Assembly (NCBI GenBank): GCA_905182985.1
Contig: CAJJDN010000082.1
Coordinates: forward strand, 228,255-292,254
Direction of reading: 5' to 3'
DNA: 64,000 nt
Source of the DNA: Paramecium sonneborni
Lineage: Eukaryota > Ciliophora > Oligohymenophorea > Peniculida > Parameciidae
Below are positions 1 to 13,031 of the stretch, one piece after another. Within the stretch, counting starts at the first letter, position 1. Each line of letters opens with the position of its first letter. A program made the position numbers and the translations under genes. Under the pieces are notes generated by a model. That model was given only the letters and a program-made list of their open reading frames with translations, did not search any database and was not told where the DNA came from.

Positions 1-1290
1 AATTTAGTAGTAATTGGTCATGTTGATTCAGGAAAATCAACAACGACAGGCCATTTGATTTATAAATTAGGTGGAATAGATGAAAGAACAATAAAGAAAT
101 ATGAAGAAGATGCAAATAAAATTGGAAAAGGATCATTTAAATATGCTTGGGTATTAGATAATCTTAAAGATGAAAGAGAAAGAGGAATTACAATAGATAT
201 TTCATTATGGAAATTTGAAACTAATAAATATTATTATACAGTAATTGATGCACCTGGACATAGAGATTTTATAAAGAATATGATAACAGGAACAACATAA
301 GCAGATATAGCTTTGTTAATGATTGCATCTCCTGCAGGTGAATTTGAAGCTGGTATATCTCAAAATGGTTAAACCAAAGAACATATATTATTGGCTTATA
401 CACTTGGAGTTAGATAATTAATATGTGCAATAAACAAAATGGATGATAAATCAGTTAATTATTCAAAACCAAGATATGATGAAATTACTAAAGAAATGAT
501 AATTTATTTAAAGAAAGTAGGATATAATCCAGAAAATGTACCATTTATTCCTATTTCTGGATGGAATGGTGATAATATGTTAGAAAAATCAAACAATTTA
601 TAATGGTACAATGGTCCTACTCTGCTTGAAGCATTAGATGCAATAACACCACCAAAAAGACCAACAGATAAACCATTAAGACTTCCATTATAAGATGTAT
701 ATAAAATAGGTGGAATTGGAACAGTTCCAGTAGGAAGAGTTGAAACTGGAACATTGAGGAAAGGTATGGTTATACAATTTGCTCCATCTGGAATAACTAC
801 AGAAGTGAAATCAGTAGAAATGCATCATGAAGATATTCCAGAAGCTATACCAGGAGATAATGTAGGTTTTAATATTAAAAGTGTACCTGTTAAAGATTTA
901 AAAAGAGGATTTGTCGCTTCTGATTCTAAAAATGATCCAGCAAGAGAATGTACTTCTTTTAATGCTTAAGTGATTGTAATTAATCATCCTGGATAAATTT
1001 AAAATGGATATTGTCCTGTTTTAGATTGTCATACAGCACATATCGCATGTAAATTTGATTAAATTATATCCAAAATTGATAAAAGAACAGCTAAAGTTAT
1101 TGAAGAACAACCTAAATTTATTAAAGCTGGAGATTCTGCTATTATTAAATTAATACCAACTAAACCTATGTCTGTTGAAGTCTTTTCTGAATATCCTCCT
1201 TTAGGAAGATTTGCTGTAAGAGATATGAAATAAACTGTGGCTGTAGGTGTTATTAAATCTGTTGAAAAAAAAGAAATTAAAAAAAAATGA
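1..1290 (+). CDS. Translation elongation factor eEF1A (5' end outside window)
   Basis: GTPase that delivers aminoacyl-tRNA to the ribosomal A site in the cytosol. The window starts inside the gene, at the G1 motif GHVDSGKST, so only about the first ten residues are missing; 429 residues are present. Other GTPase motifs follow in order: [10 protein letters not shown] (switch I), [12 protein letters not shown] (G3) and NKMDD (G4). The C-terminal beta-barrel domains include VPVGRVETG and the ending [19 protein letters not shown]. Glutamines are encoded by in-frame TAA and TAG (for example at 298 and 370), and the single stop is TGA at 1288. No intron is seen. The family is certain; several residues in the GTPase domain differ from typical eEF1A, so this could be a divergent paralogue. 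Confidence 0.93.
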
Positions 1291-3830
1291 TATTAGAAAT
1301 TATTATATATTTTTAAATTATTATTCTATTAATTTTTTTTTAAATTATTTATTAAAATTAACAGCAAATACTTGCTGATTTTATTTGCTTTTCTAATTTC
1401 TCTAATTTCAATTACTATTATGATATTTTTGAATCTCCTATACTTTTAATTCTTTCATTTTATTTATATCAATTTAACTATTATAATCTTCTTCCTTATC
1501 CTACATATGAGACTAAAATTAATTTTTAAATCAAATTACTATTTTCATATTTTTAATCCCTAATAACTTTCTCATCCTTTCTCTCTTCACAATAAAAATA
1601 AGAAAACTAATTCACAGTATAAACCTTCAAGTAATTATTTTAAAACTGTTAATGATTATCTTTACTGAATTACTTTAATTTAGATATTTATTGTACTTAA
1701 TTCAAAGTCTTTAAATCAAATTATAATTTTTTCCAGGTGCCACAGTTTCATAATATTTATTTTATAATCTATTTTTTAAAGCATCTGCTAATTGAGAACA
1801 TTTTGCTGCTCTAAATATTGTTTTAATAACTTACAATTTCTTCTTAAAAAGTTCTTATAATTTTTATTAAGATTACTACAGGAAATATTTATTTAGGTTT
1901 GATTTTTCCCTTTATTCTTAAGATTGCTAATCCCCTAGTAGACCGAAATGTTGGCAACTTAATCCTTATTATATAATTTCCATATTAGATGAAGGAGCTT
2001 TTATATACTTTTAGCTTTACACTATTACCTCTCCTTCTAAAGTTATCTCATAGATTGATAAAAGAAATTAAATTTACAGATAATTCACCAAGAACAAAAT
2101 AAATTACATCAAGACCTAGCCATTTCCAGTCTACTAAGACTTTCCTATATTCATAGAGTTTTTCAATTTTGAAGGGTTTTTATTCCTATAGTATAATAAG
2201 AAAATAAATTATTTGGCCAGAAAAGTAGTTGAATGAAATTTAAAAGCCTCAGAACAATTTAGAANACCCCTATAATCGAATCTGATTGTAATATATATAA
2301 AATTTGAATGATAACTTAACTTTATTGATTTAATGATTTGGATTGCTTTACTTAAATAAAATATAAAATTTCAATAAATTAAAATCTTTTATTAAATCAA
2401 CATTTATAATTAAAATTTAGCCTTCATTGCTCTCATAAAAAAATAATTTACTAAGAAAAAAATTTTACTTCATCCTATTGTTATTAAATCATTTAAAATG
2501 AAAAATGATAAATTTTTGATTGAGTAAAGATAATCAAATTATTTTTGAGTCTGTATATCTTTGAATTTAGAATAATATATTTAAAATAGAAACTTATTTA
2601 ATTCTTAATTTTTAACGTAAAGTGTAAAAAATAGTTGCGTGATAACTCATTGTTATAGAACAAGCCTCTGCTACTCCCCCAACCTTAATAATTAGCACTG
2701 CTTAAATTAATTTAGGATAAATCACGAATAAAGAAAGATAATAAGATATAATATTATTTAAGAAGAAAATTGCCGGATATCTATAACTAATGAAAATATG
2801 AAAATGTTCAAGTTTAATGAGATCCTTTTAATAATTTAAAAGCGTACAAAGTTTAAATGTTAATTTTGAAACAAAATTTTGTTTGGTATGACAAGTAGAA
2901 CTCAAAAGTCAATATAAAGGAATCTTACGAACTTGATTAGGATCTTGAAAATTAAGACTATTATTTGATTAAATATATGGAAGTTTCATCATAAAAGGAG
3001 AATAAATAGCCGATAATATTCGGAAGAGCTTGAGATTGAGCTGATAATTAAATTTACATATATATTTTTTGAATGTATTTAGCCTTCTCTGTTAGCTTTA
3101 ATTTCAAAAACTCATCGATTTAAATTCTATTGAATATTCAAAAAATTAATTTTGTAGATTCATTTTCTATTATGATTATATTAACATTGCTTCTTGATAT
3201 GTAAATTTAATGTTTCTCTAATTAGTTCTATAATTATTCTAATTATTCAAGTAATTCTACCTTAAAATCTTGAGAAAGTTGAAAAACAAGCCCTATTTTT
3301 ATTAGATTATAAAAAATAAATTTTAATATTTTAAGTTTAAATTTCACATTTCTTATTAAAGCCATACATAAGATCAAGCTTAACTTTTGTTATTACTTTA
3401 TAATCATATATTTAAATCAAACCTTATTAACTGGTATTCTGAAATACTGAATCTTGTTTCAATTATAATTTTGAAACACAATGTTTAGTTAATACCAAAA
3501 TTTTCAGTAATTTTGAATTAGTCGCTAAAAATGAATATTTTCAATACAATTTTTCTATATTAAAAGAAATGTAGGGATTTATTTTGTCCAAAATCCTCTC
3601 TTATTAAATTAAACAATATGTCTTTTAATAAAAAAAATGATTTGAGTTATGATAAGAGAAAACCCACTACCTTGAGATTTGTCTTTTTTATAAAAGGACT
3701 AAATTTCGTCATACTTGATATTACTTATTTTTTAAAGCTTCCTATTTCATTTGCAACAATCCAGATCATGACAGAAAGATAGTAAGAGAAGAAAAATGAA
3801 ATTAAAGGAGCAGAGACAAAGATTAATCGA
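1291..3830. other. Gene-poor stretch with decayed coding remnants
   Basis: About 2.5 kb without a gene I can support. On the minus strand of about 1360-1960, protein-like segments appear in different frames and cannot be joined by normal 20-34 nt introns (for example QLADALKNRLQNKYYETVAP near 1700-1810 and SHMQDKEEDYNSQIDINKMK near 1440-1505). This suggests a decayed gene of unknown family. On the plus strand of 1920-2236 two frames stay open, but neither resembles a known family. A single N lies at 2265; I saw no matching sequence on its two sides. The rest (2270-3830) is AT-rich with no coding signal I trust. Confidence 0.4.
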
Positions 3831-4410
3831 TTGATGAATCTTTCCCTGTCGAAAAAATTTGAGGGACTCTGTTCTATAGATACAAAACTTTACTCTTATA
3901 ACTCCATTACACAAAATTGTGATAACTTTTTATGATGCTCAAGTTTAACTGGAACCAGTGTAGAATCCTGATTTGTTCCAATTTCACAGCAGATAACTGT
4001 CCAAAAGAATGTCCGAAAAATAAAAAGGGATTTCAAGACTATTAATGTTCAACACTCAAATTTTATTAATGTCTCATAAACTTTTTTAATCGACCAATTT
4101 GCCAAATATCTGGAAATCTCTGTCTAGTTGTATGCTCAGATTTTATAAGATATGACGTATGTTAGATGGCACATGTTTAAAAGAAAAGCATTTCTCCCAT
4201 GCTATTGGAATGGTTTCTCATGCGTTGATGCAGATGGACCAGAAAATTTTCATCTGAGACATGCTTTAGTAATATTTTGGGCTAATATTATTGGTCATCA
4301 AATTAATCAGATAGCGGATCCTGTGTATAATTCAATAGTGAAAACAGTAATTAAAGTTATCGAGTTTTATTTAATTTTATATTCTTTTCGTTCTATCATT
4401 GATCATTTAT
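3830..4410 (+). pseudogene. Relic of a Cys-rich surface protein gene
   Basis: The DNA aligns, with gaps and substitutions, to the coding strand of the intact gene at 33761-34552. The clearest matches are at 3871-3965 (tgctcaagttta-ctggaaccagtgta), 3985-4045 (aactgtcc...gactattaatgttcaacactca) and 4085-4145 (ccaatttgc...gtatgctcagattttat), and at 4235-4330 (gttgatgcagatggacca...attggtcatcaa...gatcctgtg). No frame remains open across the region. The copy lacks a recognisable start and signal peptide. It is oriented opposite to the intact gene, about 30 kb away. Confidence 0.7.
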
Positions 4411-4536
4411 GATATAATAAATTATGATAAAAATTAAAAATATTCTAAAAATAATATATCTATCTATTCAACATAATATATTTCTTAATCATAAAAATCT
4501 ATCATTTCTTACATAAGGTTGGTACCTAATTTAATA

Positions 4537-6375
4537 TCAATCTTACATTGATTATTATTAGTTAAATGATGGAGGTGTATATGCTTATTATTAAATGTAT
4601 TATGACATGGTTGGTTATTTCAAAGGTGATTATTACTCATTCTACTAAAGATATGGAGAGAATGGTTAAGAAAATGTTGGCTATTTTTAAAATTATGATT
4701 ATTATAAGGGTTGCGTCGGAATTTAAACTTAATTGATTTGATTATATTAAGAATTTTACTATGAATTTTGAAAATATTAATTTAGTGAAGAATTTCCTAA
4801 TGATACAGTTTATATTGGTTGAATAACGGATGGCATTCCATTCTAAGGAAGGAAAGATGTATTTGATGAAGGTAAAATAGGAACATAAGGATCTGCAGTT
4901 TAATAAGGATTGCATTTAGACATTACTTCTCTACTTTTTTGAAGTGCTCTTTAAATAATAAGATCCATGTCCAAGAAATTTGGTTGATACGGATTATGAA
5001 ATTGTTAATTCGGAAGTCTATATGTATCACTTTCATCTTAATGAGTGAAAGTAGTTGGAACTGTTGCTGCTTATTGTTATTGAACTTCTCCTTTCATTAC
5101 TTAAAATCTTTCTTTTAATTATCTTATTTTATCCAAACCTGCTTATGTAGTTAAAGGGGTTGGTTAATTATTTAATTCATATTTTGATTAAGGAACTATA
5201 TCAAAATCATTGTTATTTAGTTTAGCAGATTCTAAATTAGGTTAGAAATTAGATGTAATTTATCTATTAAAAGAATCATTTATAAGATTATGCTGATCAT
5301 AAAGAGATTAAGGTTAACTTTCAATGATTTATTCTTATGTGAAATTAGATTGATTCTTAAAATGCATAGTTGAATTTATAGCTTAATCTTACATATTCAA
5401 TGCATATAAATTTGGAGATATTCTACTAGAATCTACATGAGATATCTTTTCTAAGATTTCTAAATAAGTTGGTCTATGATATGTGTTTAATTGTAATAAA
5501 TCTTTTAATAAATGCTTCATTGCATCAGAGTAATTGTACTTTTCGAAAGCACTATTCAATTTTTGATTAGCTAATTCTGAATTAAAAGTGAAATTAGTAT
5601 AGAACCTTTTCACATCCATATTTGTTATGCAAACCAAAAAAATAACACCAAGTATAAATACGTTCTATTTTTCAATAGAATATTCTTATTTATCCTTAAA
5701 CTCTAGATAATGATATTTACATTTTATCGCTCATTTTCTAATACATATAATTGCTCAGGTGATAGATATTCAACTTCCCTTAATTGTGTAAAGACTTTTT
5801 AATACGCACTTTATTAATTAGCTAAACAACACAATTCTAATAGTTTAACTTCACCATTTAGCTTAATCCTTATATTGTATGGATGCAAATCTTGATATTG
5901 AAGATTAATCATCTAAAGATCTTTCAATCCAGAAAGTATTGTTTATGTTAAATACCAAAGTTCCCCTTCATTATAACTATAATGATTATTTTATTATTCA
6001 ATACGTTCTATCATTTGCTCTTCGATTTAAGATATCATCTTAAAGACTTTTTTCTAAATATTCCAATCCAACATGCAAAAAATTTATATTGCTACATAAA
6101 TCTTCAGTTGTTTGAACCTAATAGTCCAATATTTTCGTAAAGTATTGATTGTTTTATTATTTTCTAAATAATATCATTATTTACCTCATTTGAATTATGT
6201 TAGTTTTCTTTTCCATATCTGATTAATCATAAAATTTTATTAATGCCATCTAATCAGCTCGTTTTATCTTACTACTATATAATTAGATATCTCCATAACC
6301 ATCATCTTGTGCAACATTGAGAAAATTGTATTCATTTAATATTTCGAAATTTTATTTTGAGCTGTTAGCTCCCAT
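4537..6375 (-). CDS. Protein-kinase-fold protein with altered active site and long Gln-rich tail
   Basis: 589 residues after removal of three introns (6164-6184, 5977-6004, 5701-5720; 21, 28 and 20 nt). It starts MGANSSK, which fits an N-myristoylation signal. The kinase fold covers about residues 15-300. A glycine-poor loop (DDGYGDI) is followed by a lysine in MALIKF in the place of VAIK, then YLSPEQL in the APE region and LLQLNTYHRPTYLEI in subdomain XI. The catalytic HRD is replaced by YQD (YQDLHPYNI) and the DFG by LELC, so phosphotransfer is doubtful. Residues from about 310 to the end form a low-complexity Gln/Asn/Pro/Ser tail. It is probably a membrane-anchored pseudokinase scaffold; substrate and partner are unknown. 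Membership of a ciliate-specific kinase family is an inference. Confidence 0.75.
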
Positions 6376-7242
6376 TTATAAAATATTTATTATAATTAAT
6401 AAAAACATTCTTGTTTCGATTTAATTCAATGATATTTTGTTAATATATACAATTAAAATAAAAACTTAACAAATTTTAATTTTAGTTTTCTTCATTTGAA
6501 ATTTTTAATCTAAATTAACTCTTGCTTGAACAGTTTAATTTTATGCAAATTCATTTTAAATCTATTTTTATAAATACCTTGATGTTTACACATTTCCATT
6601 TTATCTCAAATTAATATAAAGAGGTCAATAGTTTATCTATAAATATATATTAAATAAACAAAATAGATTATAAATAAATGTGCAACTTTTAAAATTCCTT
6701 CCTAAATTAATTGTCAATTATCATATAAGGATTATCTTCCTGATTTTAAATTCTGCTTGTACCTCCTAAGTATTTTAGATTAATGAAAAACAAGGTTAAA
6801 AAAAATAAAATTGATATCCCCTTCCACCTCATTATTATTATTTTGAATGATTTTTTAAGAATAAAAATGATTAATAATGCAATATTTCAAAATTCCTTTT
6901 TTATTTCTTATTATGTAAATTAAAATAAGATTTTTATCGTTAAATGTTATTCACATCAAAATAAATCATAATTTTTTGATCTCCCAGAATTGAGAATTTC
7001 TGGAATTGTTATAACGGCTTATAAGTAGTATTTATTCATTGAAATTTATTGACTAATTTTATGTGTTAAAAAACATTATATTTAAAAAAATGGATTAATA
7101 AATCACAGTATTTAATGTATTCTTCAGAATGATCGACTCTCATTAAAATTTTATATTTTATAGAAAATTAAGTCTTGAATAAAGATAAAAATTGGTTGCT
7201 TTATGGAGAAGGGTGTTTTTAGCAACCTATTTTATTGGAATA
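6376..7242. other. Intergenic region between divergent genes
   Basis: About 870 bp between the divergently transcribed pseudokinase and K+ channel genes. It should contain both promoters. The sequence is about 80% AT and I see no conserved element, RNA gene or coding stretch in it. Confidence 0.6.
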
Positions 7243-9052
7243 ATGAGATCCTTTTAAAATAGAGTGAAAATTTTTGGAGCCATAAGATAAGATGATCATA
7301 TGGATCTAATAGAAGATGAAGTATTTAAATCAAATTAAGGTGAGAAAAGAACTTATCTATTATATCCAGATGAGCAATTTAAAACCATTTGGAATATGCT
7401 TTTAATATTTTTATTGTTAGCAACAACAATAATAACACCATTTAAAGTTTGTTTTGTAAGAATATTATCTTAAATATAGATTGATTCAGGTAATGATGGA
7501 TTTTGGTTTTGGGTTGATGTTATCTTTGATATTTTATTTTTTGCTGATATAGTAATCAATTTTCTGAGTGCTTTTTATGATGAAGAACAGAAAGTTATTG
7601 ATGATTATATTCTTATAGCTAAATCATATTTAACAGGATGGTTTATAATAGATTTTATTGCAGTTTTACCAATCACATATTTTTTAGATGACAACACATA
7701 GGCAAAAGCATTAAGATATAATAAATTATTAAGATTAATAAGATTACCTCGATTATATAGATTAGTAAGGTTGATAAAAATGTCAAAAGCAAGTCTTAAT
7801 GTGAAAAATAAAACTCAAGTAGCAAGAATTTTGTCTTACTTTGGAATTAATGAAGGCATAATAAAGGGTTTAATATTGTTAGGTAAAATCTTACTTATAA
7901 ATCACTTAATTGCTTGTTTTTGGTACTTTATAGCAAAGTTTAATAATTTTGAAGATGATACTTGGATAGTTTAATCAAATTTAGAGAATGCGTCAATTTA
8001 TAATTAGTATATGGCTTCTTTTGAATGGAGTTTACAAACATTAACAACAGTTGGTTATGGAGATATAATAGCAACAACAATAGAAGAGAGAATATTTGCT
8101 ATATTTTGGATGATATTTGGAACTGGTTTTTTTTCATACACATTAGGTAAGTTATCATCAATTTTGGAGAATGTTGATAAAAAATGGGTTGATTTTGAAA
8201 GAAGAATGCATTTATTTAATGATTTTTCTGTTAGAGTTAAATTGCCATATGCATTAAAATGCAAAGTTCATAAATATTATAGAAATAATTATCTGAAGAA
8301 TGTTTATACATCATTAGACCCAAAAAAATTTATTTAAGAGTTACCATCACAATTAAGGAATGAATTATTGATGATTTGCTATAAATATTTGATAGATAGT
8401 GTTTGTTTGTTGAAAATAGATAACAATTTTACAGCTACAATTTTACCTCATCTTAATTTTCTTGAAGCACATCCAGAAGAAATAATTTATAGATAGGATG
8501 ATCCACCAACAGATATTTATTTCATAGAGAAAGGAAAAGTAAATTTTATTACACATGATAAATTCACTTTGATAACATTGTTAGAAGCCTCATTTTTTGG
8601 TGAAATTGAAGCATTTGAAGATATTAACAGAGAATATTTTGCTGTAGCAAAAGAACCAACTAATTTGTAAGATTTTGCTTATTTTTAGATTCTTTTGTTC
8701 TTATGAAAATTTTAGAAATTTATTAAAGGAATTTCCAACCGTAGCATCTGAAGTTAAATTAATTTATGATAAAAGAAAATAGAAATATTAAACCTGTTTA
8801 TATATGATTGAGCTGTAAAGGAAGAGAAATTCTGGATTAGAAATTAAAGAGGTAAAAATTGAATGATTATTTTTTTAGGAATTGTAAAACAGTACCTAAT
8901 ATTATCTTGGTTTGATTGCATAATATGAAGAAGAATAAAACAAAATAAATAAAAATAAAGGTTTATTAAGTAAATAAAAGAAAAGTGTATTGGATTAATT
9001 TTCTTTCAAAAAAAAATTATAGAAGATGTCTGTATTTTAAACACTTAAGTGA
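7243..9052 (+). CDS. Voltage-gated K+ channel with cyclic-nucleotide-binding domain
   Basis: 586 residues, introns at 8667-8688 and 8852-8878. Order of elements: cytosolic N-terminus, S1 (IWNMLLIFLLLATTII), S2/S3 (FWVDVIFDILFFADIVINF and GWFIIDFIAVLPITYFL), an arginine-rich S4 (LLRLIRLPRLYRLVRLIKM), S5, the pore with selectivity filter TLTTVGYGD, S6 (FAIFWMIFGTGFFSYTLGKL), then a C-linker and a cNMP-binding domain (ILPHLNFLE...IEKGKVNF...FFGEIEAFED). This is the EAG/HCN/CNG architecture in the plasma or ciliary membrane, and the filter predicts potassium selectivity. Ciliates carry many such channels, which shape membrane potential and swimming behaviour. The start was chosen as the ATG that reads into S1; an ATG 40 bp upstream meets a TGA. 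Confidence 0.92.
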
Positions 9053-9166
9053 AATAATATAAATTATAATATTAATGAAACAGTAAAAAAAGTTAGTACT
9101 TCATTTCGATTTGAATAAAACTATAGTTTTAGCTGATTCTCATTACCCAAACTAAACTAAGGAAGA

Positions 9167-10657
9167 ATGTGTATAGTATTTAATTTAATAAAAAGTTATA
9201 AGAAATATTGGTAGGATATGCCTGGGGTAAATTAGAATAGAGAGATGAGAAATCCCCAATTCTATGGAAATTATTAACAAATAACTTTACTCCAATAAGA
9301 CCTACAGAGGATATGATATCTTACAAAGAATATATTTGTCAATAATTTCCATTGAAATCTGAAGGTGATCCTGAAGATATTAAAGAATATAATGCTAGTG
9401 CAATGTATTAGTTTATTTACATATATATAGAGAACAACGTAAATAATTATATTTTTAATTTGTAAAATTGGGTTAACCATGTATGAAACTGAAGCCAGAA
9501 TATGATAGGATTGTTAAATTGATTGTAAAATATTATATGTTAATCTATAGACCTTACCAAAAGCAGTTATTGAAGAGCTAAAATAATAAATTGAAGAATT
9601 TGGTTAAATGAATGAAGAAGATGTAAAATAGAGAAATCTAAATTAATTATTAAATGATAAGGATATGCTTAATAATTTATTTTAGGATAATAAATACTAA
9701 TTGTTACCTACATTTTATAAGACTATAATTAATCTAAAGAAATAAAAAAGAGAATTTGCTATAGTGTTTCGTCCTTTTGGGCAAGATCCAAAAAACATAC
9801 TAAGAGAATTCAATAAATTCTGTATAGGAGAACATCCTTGTTTTAGTGGTAGAAATAACACACCAATTGTAAAATTTGATGGTTCAAAGGGAACTAAAAA
9901 TTATATTATATAAGAAAAATAATGTGCATTAGTTTATAGATTATAGAATTAATTAGTTGCAGGAAGTTTGAGAAGAACTGATAAATAATAATTAGAGGAT
10001 GGATATGAAAAGGAAATAGAAGAAGAATAAGTGTAAATTTATAATGTTGCATAAATGTTATTAAAGATATCAGAGTCTTTAAAAGAGAGTTGTGCACTTT
10101 GTTATGTAGATGATTATAAATTTTATGAATAAGAACCTAATGAAAATAATGCCAAACAATTATATGTTGATTAATAGGATGCAGATACTTTACATATATT
10201 TTTTGATGATGGTATCTAAGAGTAAGTATATAATATATTTAGAAATGAAAATAATTTGGTTTAGGTTATTGATTGTGTAACATTAGAACCTATAAATAGG
10301 AAGAAATGCTTGAACAAGTATTTAGTACATGTAGATATCTTGGATGTAATTAAAGATCCAGATTATTTTATTAAATAAATAGATATTTGTGAAAGAAATA
10401 GAAATGAAGAAATTGAAAGGATAGAAAAAGGAATACCTGAAGAATAAGCTGAATTACCAAAGAAAACTGAATGGGAACTCTTAGAAGAGAGTTCGGATGC
10501 TGATTATTTAAGAAAAACTATTCTTCCATTACTTTTACCAGCATTGCAACTTCTTGATATTGAAAGACCAAAAGATCCACTTGAGTTTATTGCTATGTTT
10601 TGTTTGAAAAATAAGGAATTAGTTAAGATACCTCAACCTCCTGATTAATAAGAATGA
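9167..10657 (+). CDS. Conserved protein with C-terminal Dpy-30 motif
   Basis: 472 residues, three introns (9176-9195, 9405-9430, 9525-9550). The last 50 residues contain a Dpy-30 type dimerisation motif: DYLRKTILPLLLPALQLLDIERPKDPLEFIA. This motif binds amphipathic helices of AKAP-like proteins, both in COMPASS and in axonemal complexes. The central part (IVFRPFGQDPKNILREFNKFC...) is well formed, but I cannot assign it to a named domain. A role in cilia is an inference from the Dpy-30 tail. The first exon is only three codons (MCI) before a 20-nt intron, so the exact start is uncertain. The next gene starts only 22 bp downstream. Confidence 0.75.
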
Positions 10658-10679
10658 AATTAATTTAATAAATAAATTA

Positions 10680-11774
10680 ATGTTAGTATTTATTTTATTT
10701 ACAATAATAAACTCGAAACAGGTCTCCTTCCTAAGACATGGTATAAGATCACCAAATGATTATAATGATTAAGATAAAGAGATATGGGGAGATTATCCTT
10801 AAGGATATTTAACATAAAAAGGATTTGATTAGGTGAAATTGATGGCAACAAATAATTTTACAATTCATGATGAAAATGGTTATTGCAATTATGAGTCCTT
10901 TAATATGATTTCATCAGTAAAACCTAGAGTTATTCATTCTGTGATTGCTTTCATTTAAGGATTATGTCCTTAAAACTATAATGAAATTTTGGTACAATAT
11001 TTTATGGACTATTATAAACAATATTCAACAGATACTTAAAATTTTGATAAAATAATAAATTCTAACTTTAGTGATCCTTTTAAATTAAATTTTGAAACAT
11101 TCAAGATAAATAATGATTTTATGTTTCATGGACATAAAAGTGAATAATGTCCATTAATAGATGTTCTTGATGATGCTATATATAGCAGTGCCGAATATGA
11201 AGAAATAAATAAATAGGTAAGATAGCATAAATAATTTAAAAATACTTTTAAGTTATATAAGTAATGTAATCGTAATTCAAATGTTACAGAAGAGACTATA
11301 ACAATAACTTAATTAAAAAAATTATATTCAAATATTTTGTGTAATGAAGCAGAGGGATTGTATGATTATAATTTAAACACTGAATAAATTGATTTTTTGA
11401 TGAACATCTTTAAATTTTAATATTTTGAAATAGATTATTCACAACCACTTTAACATTAATCAACTTTATCATATATTTTGAAATGGTTGTTTTAAGAATT
11501 CTTTAGTGAAGTAGAAGAAAGTTTCTTTTATGGTCATGATGATAATTAATATGCTTTATTATCTGTCATAACTAAAGAATAGTCCTATGTAAAATTTGCA
11601 GGAAGATTGCAATTTAAAATTACAAATGATGAAGTTAATGTATTTTTAGATGATAGATTGCTTATAACAAATTTCTGTAGAGAAGGTGTTAATTGTAAAA
11701 TAAGTGATGCAATTAGATACTTAAACAAATATGTCAATCCAAATATTGAAAGAGATTGTTAATTGATTATTTGA
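10680..11774 (+). CDS. Histidine acid phosphatase family protein
   Basis: 364 residues in one exon. The N-terminus MLVFILFTIINS looks like a signal peptide, so the protein is probably lysosomal or secreted. The catalytic motif RHGIRSP (RHGxRxP, phosphohistidine) lies at about residues 19-25, and the second catalytic motif HD at FYGHDDNQYALL near residue 285. This matches branch-2 histidine phosphatases, which hydrolyse phosphomonoesters at acid pH. Ciliates have many lysosomal paralogues. Cysteines in the C-terminal part (NFCREGVNCKI, ERDC) fit a disulphide-bonded lumenal protein. Confidence 0.85.
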
Positions 11775-12000
11775 TTTATGATATTAAATACATAATTTAT
11801 ATACAAGTTATAAAATGAGGAAAATTATAAGTATTCATAAATCTTAGTAGAATTTTTAAATTTAAAGAGTGATAACTGTAGTTTGAATTGTAGAAACTCT
11901 TTTGGAAAAGGAAATTAAGTAAGAATTGAAAATAAAAAAAGTTTAGATTCTAATAGTTGAGATATACATTAATAATTATTTATTTGTGCTTTTTATTGCA

Positions 12001-13000
12001 ATGAAAGGACCGGTATATATTATAAATCTAATATAGTTTCTATGGGGATTTGTGTATAAATCTGTATTCAACTTCAGAAGTAAGATGATATTGTATCTAT
12101 ATTAGAGCCTACTTTGAAATTTTTACAAAGCCCATTTAGTTTAAATAAGGATGATTTAATTAAAAAAGCTGTCAACATTCCAGATCATAAATTTAATTTC
12201 CAACCTTATATCTAGGCTGATGCTACATTCTTGGTGAATCAATAAAATATTTAAAATTTGCGTCTGTTGTAAAAAGAATTTGCATCAGATCCTTAAAATC
12301 CTGAAAAGGCATTTAAGTATATAAGACAATTAAATCGTTTGTAAATGTATGATGATGCACTTAAAATATTTAAATAAACAGGTATGAAGTAAAATAAAAA
12401 GATTAGAGTTTCGAGAAAGTGCTACTCCAAAATAACATCAATAATTATAAGAATAATATGGGATTGCAGTAACAAATTTAAAGTCAAATTAATATGGAGA
12501 TAAACGTAAATCAATGATACTTCCAGGAATGATTTAATTATTGATAACAGCAGCAATTCTTTATTAGATGATGTATTTTTTTTAACCTGGACAATCTAAA
12601 TCAAAAAATGAAAAAAATTAAAAAGATGTTCCTGATTAAGGAGCTGGTAGAATGGATAGATTTTATAATATTTTAAGAAATAATTAAACAGTATAAGAAG
12701 AAAGGAATATTCCAACACGTTTTAATGATGTATTGGGAATAGATGAATTTAAAGAAGAATTAGAAGAAATAGTGGAATTTTTGAAAAATCCAAAGAAATA
12801 TACAGATTCTGGTGCAAAATTACCAAAAGGAATTCTATTAGTAGGTCCACCAGGAACTGGTAAAACACTATTAGCAAGAGCATTAGCAGGAGAAGCAGGA
12901 TGTGCATTTTTTTATAAGTCAGGATCAGAATTTGATGAAATGTTTGTTGGAGTAGGAGCTTCACGTGTTAGAGAAATATTTAAAGCAGCAAGATAGAAGG

Positions 13001-13031
<31 letters not shown>

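Noticed and set aside
4152..4412. Plus-strand 86-residue protein (MTYVRWHMFKRK...)
   Set aside because: It is one frame of the surface-gene relic; the homologous reading frame is broken on both sides.
4560..5380. Apparent decayed plus-strand gene with Tyr/Gly-rich protein
   Set aside because: The minus strand is one open frame here (the Gln-rich tail of the pseudokinase); the plus-strand reading is its shadow.
5701..5720. Frameshift in the kinase-like gene before its last conserved helix
   Set aside because: A 20-nt intron with GT...AG borders restores the frame.
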